Positions 15,504 to 23,953 of a stretch of DNA of 35,960 nt are shown here, piece by piece. The stretch is from Methanobacteriota archaeon (lineage in GTDB: Archaea; Halobacteriota; Halobacteria; Halobacteriales; Halalkalicoccaceae). The stretch covers positions 2,448 to 38,407 of the forward strand of contig JADFQH010000003.1 of NCBI GenBank assembly GCA_022561895.1, in the 5' to 3' direction. Made by a program: the position numbers and the translations under genes. The notes under the pieces were generated by a model. The model saw only the letters and a program-made list of their open reading frames with translations, had not been told where the DNA came from and searched no databases. Every line of letters begins with the position of its first letter. Within the stretch, counting starts at the first letter, position 1.

Positions 15504-17225
15504 GTGAACCGATTCGATCCGGAGGAGGGCGTGCTGGGGGCCGACGCATCGAGCGGCGAGGGCATCGGCGCCAGCGAGGAGACGAGTGTCAGTCCCACGG
15601 CCGACTCGGCGTTCGAGTACCCGTGGCAGTTCATCAGTCGGCGCTCGGCCGTGATGGCGAGAAACGGGATGGTCGCGACCAGCCACCCGCTCGCGGCCCA
15701 GACCGGCGTACGGATCCTCCTGAAAGGTGGGAACGCGGCGGACGCCGCGGTCGCCGTCGCCGCCGAACTCAGTTTCGTTGAACCGCACATGACCACGATC
15801 GGCGGCGATATGATCGCGCTCACCCACTTCGACGGCGAGTATAAGGCGCTCAACGGCAGCGGGTTCGCGCCGAAGGCTGCCGATATCGAGACCTACCGCG
15901 AGCGCAGCGACGAGAGCGAGGACGGCGAGCCGATCGTCCCCTCGGAGGGTGGGCTTTCCGTGACGGTGCCCGGCGCAGTCGACGGGCTCTACCGACTCGC
16001 AGAGCGCTACGGAACGCTCGAGTTCGCTGAACTCCTCGGGCCGGCGATCGATCACGCTCGACAGGGCGTGCCCGTCACCGAGTACATCGCCTCCCAGTGG
16101 GAGTCGGCCGCCCCGCGGGTCAGCGAGTTCGACGCCCTCGCCGAAACGTTCCTGATCGACGGCGAGAGCCCGCCGCCCGAGTACGTCTTCGACAACCCCG
16201 ACCTCGCCGACTCGCTCGAACGAATCGCCGAGGAGGGTATCGAGACGTTCTACGGCGGGGAGCTTGGCGAGGAGATCGTCGAGACAGTCCAGGAACACGG
16301 CGGATTTCTCGAACTCTCGGATCTCGAAGAGTACGAGAGCGAGTGGAGGGATCCGATCAGCACCGAGTATCGGGGAATCGAGGTGCTCGAACACCCGCCG
16401 AACACCATCGGTGTCGTCGCGCTGGAGGCATTAAACGTCCTCGAGAACTTCGACCTCCCGGAGGAGCCGACCGACCCCGAGCGACTCCACCGGATGATCG
16501 AGGCGGTAAAGATCGGTTTCGCCGACGCCGAGGAACATCTCGCCGATCCCGACGCAGAGCAGATCCCGCTCGAAACCAAGCTCTCCTCGGAGTACGCGAG
16601 CGAACGAGCCGGAGAGATCGGCTCGGAGGTCGGCGAGTACGAAGCGCGGGCAGGTGAGGCGAGCGACACCGTCTACCTCACCGTCGTGGATGGCGACGGC
16701 AACGCCGTCTCGCTGATGAAAAGCGGCTACCAGCCGTTCGCGAGCGGGCTCGTCGTTGGCGGGTTCACGCTACAGAATCACGCTTCCGAGTTCAACCTCG
16801 ACCCCGACGACGTGAACGCGCTCGAACCCGGCAAACGTCCGTTCCACACGCTCATCCCCGCGATGCTCGCCGAGGACGGCGAGTTTCGCGCCTCCTTCGG
16901 CGTGATGGGGGGAAGCATCATGCCCCAGGGTCAGCTCCAAGTGGTCTCGAACCTGATCGATTCGGGACTCAACCCGCAGGCCGCCCTCGACGTGCCGCGG
17001 TTCCGGTACGAGAAGGGCCAGACGGTCGCCCTCGAAACCACCCGAATCCCCGACGAGGTCGTCGAGGAGCTCCGCGAGCGGGGACACGACGTGCTCACCG
17101 AAGAGGAGTACTTCGTCCCCGACTCGGACCACTTCGGCGGCGGCCAACTCATCTACCGCACCGAGGACGGGACGTTAATCGGCGGCTCGGAGCCACGCCG
17201 CGACGGCTTGTCGATCGGTTTCTGA
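15504..17225 (+). CDS. ggt: Gamma-glutamyltransferase family protein
   Basis: A 573-residue N-terminal-nucleophile hydrolase of the gamma-glutamyltranspeptidase family, which self-cleaves into large and small subunits and transfers or hydrolyses gamma-glutamyl groups (or acts as a cephalosporin-acylase-like enzyme). The proposed autoproteolysis point and nucleophile is Thr389 in ASDTVYLTVVDGDGNAVSL. Other family landmarks are SHPLAAQTGVRILLKGGNAADA, GGDMIALTHFDG, SVTVPGAVDG, and PGKRPFHTLIPAM with MGGSIMPQGQLQ. The usual Thr-Thr pair at the cleavage point is Thr-Val here. No signal peptide is seen, so it is probably cytoplasmic. About 45 acidic residues precede the conserved start (SRRSAVMARNG). 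GTG 15504 is the only start in this stretch that fits the TATA spacing. It stands alone. Confidence 0.88.
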   Translation: MNRFDPEEGVLGADASSGEGIGASEETSVSPTADSAFEYPWQFISRRSAVMARNGMVATSHPLAAQTGVRILLKGGNAADAAVAVAAELSFVEPHMTTIGGDMIALTHFDGEYKALNGSGFAPKAADIETYRERSDESEDGEPIVPSEGGLSVTVPGAVDGLYRLAERYGTLEFAELLGPAIDHARQGVPVTEYIASQWESAAPRVSEFDALAETFLIDGESPPPEYVFDNPDLADSLERIAEEGIETFYGGELGEEIVETVQEHGGFLELSDLEEYESEWRDPISTEYRGIEVLEHPPNTIGVVALEALNVLENFDLPEEPTDPERLHRMIEAVKIGFADAEEHLADPDAEQIPLETKLSSEYASERAGEIGSEVGEYEARAGEASDTVYLTVVDGDGNAVSLMKSGYQPFASGLVVGGFTLQNHASEFNLDPDDVNALEPGKRPFHTLIPAMLAEDGEFRASFGVMGGSIMPQGQLQVVSNLIDSGLNPQAALDVPRFRYEKGQTVALETTRIPDEVVEELRERGHDVLTEEEYFVPDSDHFGGGQLIYRTEDGTLIGGSEPRRDGLSIGF

Positions 17226-17325
17226 GGTCGGCGGAGCACACCGAATACGGCGATACGATCGTCATGACCGTCGAGTCGGGGTAGCGTTCTGCACCGCGAT
17301 CGCTCCTTCCGGAATCGACTGGAAC

Positions 17326-17333
17326 ATTAAGTA
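17326..17333 (+). promoter_or_regulatory. TATA-like box of the DUF2071 gene
   Basis: ATTAAGTA is centred about 26 bases before ATG 17355, as expected for a leaderless transcript. Confidence 0.45.
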
Positions 17334-17354
17334 CGGGGGATTAGTACGACGCAC

Positions 17355-18056
17355 ATGAGCCTTCCGCTCGCGTTCGAATGGCGGCATCTCCTGTTCGCGA
17401 ACTGGCCCGTCGATCCCGATTACCTCTCGGCGCATCTCCCGGATCGGTTGTCGGTCCAAGAGTACGAGGGAACGGGCTGGCTCTCCATCATTCCGTTCGT
17501 GAACGTCGATACCAGACCACGTGGTCTGCCCGCGTGGCTGGGCGTCGATCTGCCCGAACTCAACCTCCGGACGTACGTCACCTGCGAGGGCGAGCCGGGA
17601 GTGTACTTCTTCAGCCTCGATGCGAATATGCTCAGTAGCGTCCTCGGCGCGCGAGTGCTCCATCGGCTCCCGTACTACTACGCGCGAATGAGCTGTGACT
17701 GGGCGGGCGGCCGGGTGGCGTTCGAGAGCCACCGGCGTCATCCCGGCGATCGACCCGCACGGTTCGAGGCGACCTACTGGCCGACCGGCGAGCCGTTCAC
17801 GCCCGGTCCGAACTCGCTGTCCGAGTTCCTCACCGAACGCCGCCGTCTCTACACGCAGGGGATGGACGGGGCGATTCGATACACCGATGTCGAACACGAG
17901 CGGTGGACGCTCTATCCCGCCGACGCGACAATCGAGGAGAACACGCTTTTCGAAGCGAACGCGTTCAGGAATCCCGACTCCGAACCCCTCTTTTATTACA
18001 GTCCTGGTCTCGATGTTCTCACGACGCGGAGCAAGCGGTGGGATCGGCGCACGTAA
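17355..18056 (+). CDS. DUF2071 (YqjF-like) protein
   Basis: A 233-residue soluble protein of the DUF2071 family. Typical features are FEWRHLLFANWPVDPDYLSAHLP at the start, the SIIPFVNVDTRPRG segment, ELNLRTYVTCEGEPGVYFFSLDAN in the middle, and LPYYYARM. The family has no firmly known reaction; its fold is acetoacetate-decarboxylase-like. It is leaderless and immediately upstream of the IclR regulator gene, but in a separate transcription unit to judge from the palindrome and TATA-like sequence between them. Confidence 0.85.
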   Translation: MSLPLAFEWRHLLFANWPVDPDYLSAHLPDRLSVQEYEGTGWLSIIPFVNVDTRPRGLPAWLGVDLPELNLRTYVTCEGEPGVYFFSLDANMLSSVLGARVLHRLPYYYARMSCDWAGGRVAFESHRRHPGDRPARFEATYWPTGEPFTPGPNSLSEFLTERRRLYTQGMDGAIRYTDVEHERWTLYPADATIEENTLFEANAFRNPDSEPLFYYSPGLDVLTTRSKRWDRRT

Positions 18057-18104
18057 CGGCAGGTGTCGCCAAACGGCGGAGTTCCGGCAGCAGCTATCCC
18101 ATCC

Positions 18105-18121
18105 GTTCCGAAATGCGGAAC
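18105..18121. promoter_or_regulatory. IclR-type operator palindrome 1
   Basis: GTTCCGAAATGCGGAAC: perfect 6-base arms GTTCCG/CGGAAC around five bases, the size and shape of operators of many IclR regulators. It abuts the TATA-like AGTAAAG (about 18122-18128) of the iclR gene, suggesting autoregulation. Confidence 0.6.
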
Positions 18122-18151
18122 AGTAAAGGATGTGGGAGGGTATTCGGACGT

Positions 18152-18919
18152 ATGCCCGATACGTCCGAACGGAACAGGGTGCGGACGACACGAACGGCGT
18201 TCGAAATTCTCCGATGGATCCGGGATAAGGATGGAATAGGAGTGAGCGAACTGGCGCGCGATCTCGGGATCGCGAAAAGCACGGCCCACCGCCATCTGAC
18301 AACGCTTCTCGACGAGGAGTGCATCATCAAAGAGGGTGAGAAGTACTATCTCGGCCTCCAGTTTCTGAACTTCGGCGAGGCCGCAAGAAACCGCCATCCG
18401 GCGTATCGAATGGCCGGCCGGAAGGTCGAACAGCTCGCGGCGGAGACCCAAGAGCGCGTCCAGTTCATCGTCGAGGAACACGGCCACGCGGTCTACGTTT
18501 ACAGAGAAGTCGGCGAGCGAGCCGTCCAGACGGATCCGGGGATCGGCAAACGGATCCCGCTTCACGCGACCGCCGCGGGAAAAGCGATCCTCGCGTCGTT
18601 CCCACAGGAAAGAATCGAGGCGATCATCGAGCGGCGCGGGTTGGACGCGCTCACCGAAGCCACGATCACCCGGCCGGACGCGCTGTTCGACGAGCTGGAG
18701 GAGATCCGCTCGCGGGGATACGGCTTCAATGAACAGGAGAACATCGTGGGGCTGCACGCCGTCGGCGTCCCGATCAGGGGAGCCGACGAGACGGTGATCG
18801 GGGCGCTCAGCATCTCGGGTCCCAGCCACCGGCTCGTCGGCGAGACGCTCACTGAAAAACTCCCGCGACTGCTTCTGGGCACGGCCAACGAACTCGAACT
18901 CAACATCGCTCACTCCTAA
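18152..18919 (+). CDS. IclR family transcriptional regulator
   Basis: A 255-residue regulator. The N-terminal winged helix has TAFEILRWIRDKDGIGVSEL and the recognition helix region IAKSTAHRHLTTLLDE; the rest is the IclR effector-binding domain, with HATAAGKAILASFP, RSRGYGFNEQENIVGLHAVGVPI and the final ALSISGP. Start ATG 18152 gives a normal IclR N-terminus; the open frame extends far upstream only because it overlaps the previous gene. It lies directly before the acyl-CoA dehydrogenase operon, and similar GTTCCG palindromes occur before and after it. It probably controls that operon in response to a pathway intermediate. Confidence 0.9.
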   Translation: MPDTSERNRVRTTRTAFEILRWIRDKDGIGVSELARDLGIAKSTAHRHLTTLLDEECIIKEGEKYYLGLQFLNFGEAARNRHPAYRMAGRKVEQLAAETQERVQFIVEEHGHAVYVYREVGERAVQTDPGIGKRIPLHATAAGKAILASFPQERIEAIIERRGLDALTEATITRPDALFDELEEIRSRGYGFNEQENIVGLHAVGVPIRGADETVIGALSISGPSHRLVGETLTEKLPRLLLGTANELELNIAHS

Positions 18920-18921
18920 GC

Positions 18922-18938
18922 GTTCCACATAGCGGAAG
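18922..18938. promoter_or_regulatory. IclR-type operator palindrome 2
   Basis: GTTCCACATAGCGGAAG lies three bases after the iclR stop. It is the same motif as palindrome 1, with arms TTCC/GGAA and a partly matching inner pair. It is about 220 bases before the acyl-CoA dehydrogenase start. Confidence 0.5.
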
Positions 18939-19039
18939 TTACCGACCGAATCACGCTCTCACGATTACACGGATACTGTTGTAATCAGCTCTGATACGCG
19001 ACGTTGGCTGACACGAATCCGTGTCGGTCGTTGTTTGCT

Positions 19040-19056
19040 GTTCCGTATAGGAGAAC
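19040..19056. promoter_or_regulatory. Degenerate IclR-type palindrome 3
   Basis: GTTCCGTATAGGAGAAC has a perfect left arm GTTCCG and a weaker right arm GAGAAC. It lies about 70 bases upstream of the TATA box of the acyl-CoA dehydrogenase gene, so an activator role would fit better than simple occlusion. Confidence 0.35.
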
Positions 19057-19126
19057 GCGGTCGTGTCAATCATTCCCACCGTGTGGGACGTCGCGTGTTT
19101 GTCCATGAATCAGGGGGAATGCATAC

Positions 19127-19133
19127 ATTTAAC
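19127..19133 (+). promoter_or_regulatory. TATA box of the acyl-CoA dehydrogenase operon
   Basis: ATTTAAC is centred about 29 bases before ATG 19159, supporting that start and a leaderless transcript rather than the GTG at 19063. Confidence 0.55.
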
Positions 19134-19158
19134 TCGCGGTGTTCGTTCTTCCTACGCG

Positions 19159-20361
19159 ATGGCAATACAGTGGGACGATAGCATCGCACTTTCTTCGACA
19201 CAGCGGGCGGTTCGGTCGGAGGTCCGGGATCTCTGTGCCGAGTTCGACGCGGCGTACTGGCGCGAGAAGGACCGCGAGGGCGAGTATCCGTACGATTTCG
19301 TCGAAACGCTCGCCGAGGCGGGCTGGCTCGGGACGCTCGTACCCGAAGAGTACGGCGGGAAAGGCTACGGAACCGAGGAAACCGTCGTCCTGATGAACGA
19401 GATCGCCAGAAGTGGGGCGGGTTTTAGCGGCGCACAAACCGTTCATGCGGCGATCTACAACTCCGCGCCGCTCGTTCGCTACGCGAGCGAGGAAATGAAG
19501 GAGGATCTGCTCCCCCGCGTCGCAAACGGCGAGGCGTGGATCCAGTGTTTCAGCCTCACCGAACCCGAAACGGGCTCGGACTCGACGGCGATGACGACAG
19601 AAGCCGTCCGCGAGGGCGAGGAGTACGTCATCAACGGCGAGAAGCTCTGGACCTCCCGGCTCGACGTGAGCGACTATCTCGTGTTGGCGGCACGAACCAC
19701 ACCAAAAAACGACGTCGGGAAGAAAACACGGGGAGTCTCGCTGTTTCTCGTCGATATCGCCGCGGGGATCGAGGACGGTTCGATCGAGTACGAAGAGATC
19801 GAAAAGACAGTTAGCGGCGTCGTCCACTCGTTTCGGGTGACCTACGACGATCTGCGTCTCCCGTCGAAAAACCTGATCGGCGAGGAGGACCGAGGATTCT
19901 ATCACGTCCTCGATGGGTTGAACGAGGAACGCCTGGTCATCGCCGCCGAATGTATCGGTCTCGGGGAGCTCGCGATCGAGAAAGGGGTTTCCTACGCGAA
20001 CGACCGGGAAGTCTTTGGGCGTTCTATTGGACAGAATCAGGCGATCCAACACCCGCTTGCGGCCGCCTTTGCGCGCGTGCAGGCGGCCAAACAGCTCACC
20101 TACGACGCCGCTACCCGCACCGACGACGACAGAAAGGACGTTGGCGCGCGCGCAAACATGGCGAAGTATCTCGCCGCGGAGGCGGCCTACGAGGCCGCCG
20201 ACGCCGCGGTCCAGACCCACGGCGGGCGGGGCGTCGCCCGCGAGTACGACGTCGAGCGATATTTCAGAGAAGCGCGCCTCACCCGGCTCGTCCCCATCAC
20301 GCAGGAACTGGTGTTGAACTACATCGGGGAAAACGTGTTAGAACTGCCCCGATCGTACTAA
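19159..20361 (+). CDS. Acyl-CoA dehydrogenase
   Basis: A 400-residue FAD-dependent acyl-CoA dehydrogenase, which introduces a 2,3-double bond into an acyl-CoA. Motifs include LVPEEYGGKGYG, CFSLTEPETGSDSTAM (FAD/substrate loop), INGEKLWTS, and the C-terminal QTHGGRGVAREYDVERYFREARL. Where medium-chain enzymes have the catalytic Glu of YEGT, this protein reads RLVPITQEL, so the base is not at that position. It may lie elsewhere, as in isovaleryl-type enzymes, or the chemistry may differ. ATG 19159 was chosen from the TATA spacing. It is the first gene of an operon with MaoC and CoA-transferase genes, preceded by an IclR regulator. Confidence 0.9.
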   Translation: MAIQWDDSIALSSTQRAVRSEVRDLCAEFDAAYWREKDREGEYPYDFVETLAEAGWLGTLVPEEYGGKGYGTEETVVLMNEIARSGAGFSGAQTVHAAIYNSAPLVRYASEEMKEDLLPRVANGEAWIQCFSLTEPETGSDSTAMTTEAVREGEEYVINGEKLWTSRLDVSDYLVLAARTTPKNDVGKKTRGVSLFLVDIAAGIEDGSIEYEEIEKTVSGVVHSFRVTYDDLRLPSKNLIGEEDRGFYHVLDGLNEERLVIAAECIGLGELAIEKGVSYANDREVFGRSIGQNQAIQHPLAAAFARVQAAKQLTYDAATRTDDDRKDVGARANMAKYLAAEAAYEAADAAVQTHGGRGVAREYDVERYFREARLTRLVPITQELVLNYIGENVLELPRSY

Positions 20362-20382
20362 CGAAACGACGAACCCCAATCC

Positions 20383-20976
20383 ATGACTGACGATACCACA
20401 GGCGATTCCGACACTGAATCAGTTACTAAAAAACTCGTTTCCGGCTGGCAGGGCCGGTACTACGAGGATTTCGAGGTAGGCGACATCTACAAACACCCCT
20501 TCGGACGCACGGTGACGGAAACGGACAACGTCTGGATGACGAACGTGACTATGAACCTCAATCCGATGCATTTCAACGAGGCCTACGCCGCAGAAACCGA
20601 GTTCGGCGAGCGCCTCGTCGACGGCACGTTCGTCATCGCGCTGGCGGTGGGCATGAGCGTCATCGATATCTCGGTGAACGCGACTGCGAACCTGGGCTAC
20701 GACGCGATCCGCCATCACGCACCTGTCTTTCACGGCGATACGATCCTCGCCGAAAGCGAGGTGATCGAAAAGCGCGAAAGTAGTTCGAGGGATCACGTCG
20801 GGATCGTTACGACCGAGCTCCGGGCGTACAATCAAGAGGGTGAAAAGGTGCTCTCTCTAGAGCGTACGCCGATGGTGCTCAAACGCGAGTACGCACAGCC
20901 GACGGCGGCGAAGCCACCGGGCTGGCCCGAGGGCGTGGGAACCCAGCCCGAGGAGATCGACGGAGCAGGCGAATGA
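20383..20976 (+). CDS. MaoC family hydratase (itaconyl/mesaconyl-CoA hydratase-like)
   Basis: A 197-residue hot-dog fold enoyl-CoA hydratase. YYEDFEVGDIYKHPFGRTVTE and the active-site segment MNLNPMHFNEAYA (Asn58, Asn60, His63) resemble hydratases acting on branched C5-dicarboxyl-CoAs (itaconyl-, mesaconyl-CoA). These carry N-x-N-P-x-H rather than the D-x-N-P-x-H of (R)-specific enoyl-CoA hydratases. I recall this motif from memory of the subfamily, so the substrate is tentative. It starts 21 bases after the acyl-CoA dehydrogenase stop and overlaps the next gene by four bases (ATGA), so it is in the same operon. Its likely role is to hydrate the product of the dehydrogenase. Confidence 0.85.
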   Translation: MTDDTTGDSDTESVTKKLVSGWQGRYYEDFEVGDIYKHPFGRTVTETDNVWMTNVTMNLNPMHFNEAYAAETEFGERLVDGTFVIALAVGMSVIDISVNATANLGYDAIRHHAPVFHGDTILAESEVIEKRESSSRDHVGIVTTELRAYNQEGEKVLSLERTPMVLKREYAQPTAAKPPGWPEGVGTQPEEIDGAGE

Positions 20977-22442
20977 GCTTCGACCTCGAAGACGGACGAC
21001 TGCAGGGTGATCTCCCGACGACGGACCCGGAAACGGCAGCCGGGGCAGTCGGTCCCGAGGATCTCGTGTTGGTGAGCGGCTTTGGAGGGGTTGGCTATCC
21101 GAAGCGCGTTCCAGAAGCACTTGCGGCGGACGATCGAGAGCTGTCGCTGTCGGTCGTCAGCGGCGGCGGCGTCGGTGCGGAACTCGACGATCGGATAGTT
21201 GAATCCGGAAAACTCGCCCGGCGATACCCCTTCCAAACGCGTCGAACATCGAGAAAAGCGATCAACGAGGGTGAGGTTGCCTTCCACGACCGGCATATCT
21301 CCCGCTTTGGCGACGAAGTTCGACTTGGGGATCTCGGCACGCCCGACGTCGCGATCATCGAGGCGATCGCCCTTGGAAAGAACTGGCTCGTCCCCTCGAC
21401 GTCGATCGGGCACAGTCCATCATTTGTCGCGAGCGCACGGAAACTGATCGTCGAGGTGAATCACGCACAGCCCGTAGAGCTGGCGCGCGTTCACGACATC
21501 GATCTTCGAGAGCTGCCGCCGAACAGGGAGCCAATTGCCCTCGATGGTCCAACTGATAGGATCGGCTCGCCGACGATCGAGTTCGATCCCGAGAAGGTAG
21601 TTGGAATCGTCGAAACCGAGCGCACGGACGATCCGTACACGTTTCGCGACCCCACGGAGGCGGATCTCGCGATCGCCTCGCATCTCAAAGGGTTTCTCGA
21701 AGCCGAAATCGAGCGCAATCCGCTGTGCGAAGAGACGGTCCACCTCCAGTTCGGCGTCGGGAGCATGGGCAACGCGCTGATGGGTGCGCTTGAGGACATC
21801 GAGTTCGGGGATCACGAGGTCGTCTACTTCGGGGAGGTCTTTCAGGACGGCCTGCTCGACAGCCTCGACAGCGGCCTGCTCGCGGGCGCGAGCGCGACGT
21901 CGCTTGCGCTCTCGGAGGCGGGCCAGCAGCGGCTGTTCGACGATATCGAGCGATATGCCAAAAACACGGTGTTGCGACCGGCGGATATCTCGAACAACCC
22001 CGCGCTGATCGAGCGCTTCGGCGTCGTGGGGATCAACAGCGCCGTCGAAGTCGATCTGTATGGAAACGCGAACGCGACGCATCTCGGCGGCACGCGGATG
22101 GTAAACGGGATCGGCGGGAGCGGGGATTTCAACCGCAATAGTCGGTTAGGAATTATCGCGCTGCCTGCGACGGCGAGCGATGGCGAGATCTCACGGATCG
22201 TTCCGATGACCCCGCACGTCGACCACACCGAGCACGACTTTTCAATCATTGTCACCGAACACGGGGTGGCCGATCTTCGGGGGCTGAGCCCCCGCGAACG
22301 CGCAGAAACGATCGTCGAGATTGCTGATCCGAGTTTTCGCGAGGAGTTAGACGAGTACCGAGCGCGGGCCGTTCGCGGTGGCGGGAACACGCCACACGAT
22401 CTTGAAACCGCGCTGTCGTGGCATGCTAGCTGGAATCGCTGA
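20973..22442 (+). CDS. Acetyl-CoA hydrolase / CoA-transferase family protein
   Basis: A 489-residue class I CoA-transferase of the acetyl-CoA hydrolase (Cat1/Ach1/AarC) family. The proposed catalytic glutamate, which forms the glutamyl-CoA thioester, is Glu288 in VYFGEVFQDG. The CoA-binding end has GINSAVEVDLYGNANATHLG and NGIGGSGDFNRN, then VTEHGVADLRGLSPRERA. It would activate a carboxylic acid using acetyl- or succinyl-CoA, which fits the first step of acid degradation before the dehydrogenase and MaoC hydratase in the same operon. Simple acetyl-CoA hydrolase activity is the alternative. Its 3' end overlaps the convergent PrpD-like gene by 17 bases. Confidence 0.88.
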   Translation: MSFDLEDGRLQGDLPTTDPETAAGAVGPEDLVLVSGFGGVGYPKRVPEALAADDRELSLSVVSGGGVGAELDDRIVESGKLARRYPFQTRRTSRKAINEGEVAFHDRHISRFGDEVRLGDLGTPDVAIIEAIALGKNWLVPSTSIGHSPSFVASARKLIVEVNHAQPVELARVHDIDLRELPPNREPIALDGPTDRIGSPTIEFDPEKVVGIVETERTDDPYTFRDPTEADLAIASHLKGFLEAEIERNPLCEETVHLQFGVGSMGNALMGALEDIEFGDHEVVYFGEVFQDGLLDSLDSGLLAGASATSLALSEAGQQRLFDDIERYAKNTVLRPADISNNPALIERFGVVGINSAVEVDLYGNANATHLGGTRMVNGIGGSGDFNRNSRLGIIALPATASDGEISRIVPMTPHVDHTEHDFSIIVTEHGVADLRGLSPRERAETIVEIADPSFREELDEYRARAVRGGGNTPHDLETALSWHASWNR

Positions 22443-23889
22443 ACGGACCAGCCGTTGGTGTCCCTGTCGTACCTCGGCGTCGGTCGTCTGCGACCGCACT
22501 ATGCTGATCGAGTCCCACAAACGGCTCCGTCAGCTCCCCGGCCGTCCGATGTTCGAGCGACTGAACGCTATCGAGCGCCTCGCCCCTCGTCTCCGGCGAG
22601 AGGTGGTCGGTCAGCTCCTCGAATTTTTCTGTAACCTCCTCCCACGACATCGGGTTTTCGGGTTCGCCCTTTGCAAACTCGACGTGCTTTTCGTACTGCT
22701 GGCCGGCCGCTTCGAGACGCACGTAGGCCGACCATTTCTCCGGGTATGGCTCGTTCACCCGATCCGTTGATTCGACCGCCGTCACGTCCATCAGTTTCTC
22801 GAATCCCTCGTCGTGTCCAGTCTCGCTGGCTTCGAGAAAGCTATCGATTCCGGCGTCGCCTTCGGTGATCGCGAGCGCAACCCCGAAGGGCATGCTGAAC
22901 TGTGCATCGACGAACGACTGGGGGCGCTGTTTTCGCTCGATTGGCTTCCCGACGATGTTGACGCCGGCACGCGGGAGCTCGACGACGACTCGCTCGACGG
23001 ATTCGGAACTGATCGGGTTCTCGGAGAGCAGCGAGAACAGCGCATCGAGGGCCGGATGCATGTACCGACAGCAGGGGTAGGGCTTCATTCCAGTTTGGAG
23101 CAGTTCGAACGCCTCGTCGAGTTCTCTTATCGCGAGTTCCGGTTTCGCATCGTCGCTGTAGCCGGAGAGAAAGCCGTCCTCACCCTCGATCGGGGCGCTC
23201 GAACCGTAGAAACCAGCGTCGGCGAACGAGACGGCGAGGATGCCCGCGTGTGCAGCCAGCCCCGGATGGGCGCGCTTGTTCCACGCCCCGTTCGAGAGAA
23301 ACTGCATCGATCCGGACGCTTGGCTTCCGTTGAGACCGAAGGCGTTCGTGAGTTTTTCACTATCCAGTCCCGCGATTTTTCCGGCTGCGGCCGTTGCCCC
23401 GAACGTCCCGCAGGTCCCCGTGCCGTGAAACCCCCTCGAGTAATGCGATTCGGGGTTGATCGCCATCCCCAGTCGGCAGTCGACCTCGTAGCCCGCGACG
23501 ATCGCAGTCAGTAGCTCTTCGCCATTCACCGCACGGTCGGCCGCCTCGGCCGCGGCGATGGCCGCCGGGATCACCGCCGCACCGGGATGATGTGAGGCTC
23601 CCCTGTGGGTGTCATCGTAATCGAGACTATGAACGAGTGCGCCGTTCAACAGCGCCGCGTACTCCGGTTCGAGGCCTCGATGAGAGGAGAACACCGTCAC
23701 ATCGCCGCCGTTCGCGAGCGCGTCGACGCCGTCTATGAACGCCTCGCTCGAGATCGCGCGGTGTTCGGCTCCGAGCGCGATTCCGATCGCGTCGAGTGTC
23801 AGTTTTTTCGCGTGCTCGACGACCTCGTCCGGAAGGTCGTCGTACTGTAGCTCGGTCACGTACGCCGCGTACGTCTCGGCGATAGTCAT
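22426..23889 (-). CDS. MmgE/PrpD family protein
   Basis: A 487-residue member of the MmgE/PrpD family, which holds 2-methylcitrate dehydratase, cis-aconitate decarboxylase and other lyases on tri- and dicarboxylates. Conserved active-site blocks are all present: SLDYDDTHRGASHHPG (about residues 88-103), GFHGTGTCGTFGA, NKRAHPGLAAHAG and KPYPCCRYMHPALDA. The last about 30 residues after HRTAGELTEPF are low-complexity, overlap the end of the CoA-transferase gene, and may be a recent C-terminal extension. No citrate synthase-like partner (prpC) is nearby, so a classic methylcitrate cycle is not supported. It is the last gene of the minus-strand run and could act on an unsaturated or hydroxylated acid of the same pathway. 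Confidence 0.87.
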   Translation of the reverse strand: MTIAETYAAYVTELQYDDLPDEVVEHAKKLTLDAIGIALGAEHRAISSEAFIDGVDALANGGDVTVFSSHRGLEPEYAALLNGALVHSLDYDDTHRGASHHPGAAVIPAAIAAAEAADRAVNGEELLTAIVAGYEVDCRLGMAINPESHYSRGFHGTGTCGTFGATAAAGKIAGLDSEKLTNAFGLNGSQASGSMQFLSNGAWNKRAHPGLAAHAGILAVSFADAGFYGSSAPIEGEDGFLSGYSDDAKPELAIRELDEAFELLQTGMKPYPCCRYMHPALDALFSLLSENPISSESVERVVVELPRAGVNIVGKPIERKQRPQSFVDAQFSMPFGVALAITEGDAGIDSFLEASETGHDEGFEKLMDVTAVESTDRVNEPYPEKWSAYVRLEAAGQQYEKHVEFAKGEPENPMSWEEVTEKFEELTDHLSPETRGEALDSVQSLEHRTAGELTEPFVGLDQHSAVADDRRRGTTGTPTAGPFSDSS

Positions 23890-23953
23890 TGCTATCTGGA
23901 GATCACAGCCGGATTGCTTCAGTGTTTGGGTGGATTATCCATTCGAATCTCGG

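Noticed and set aside
15024..16394. 456-codon minus-strand frame over the ggt gene
   Set aside because: Antisense shadow; the plus strand encodes a full gamma-glutamyltransferase family protein.
22426..23889. Methylcitrate cycle (prpD) for propionate
   Set aside because: No prpC, prpB or aconitase-type gene is nearby, and the PrpD family includes several other activities.
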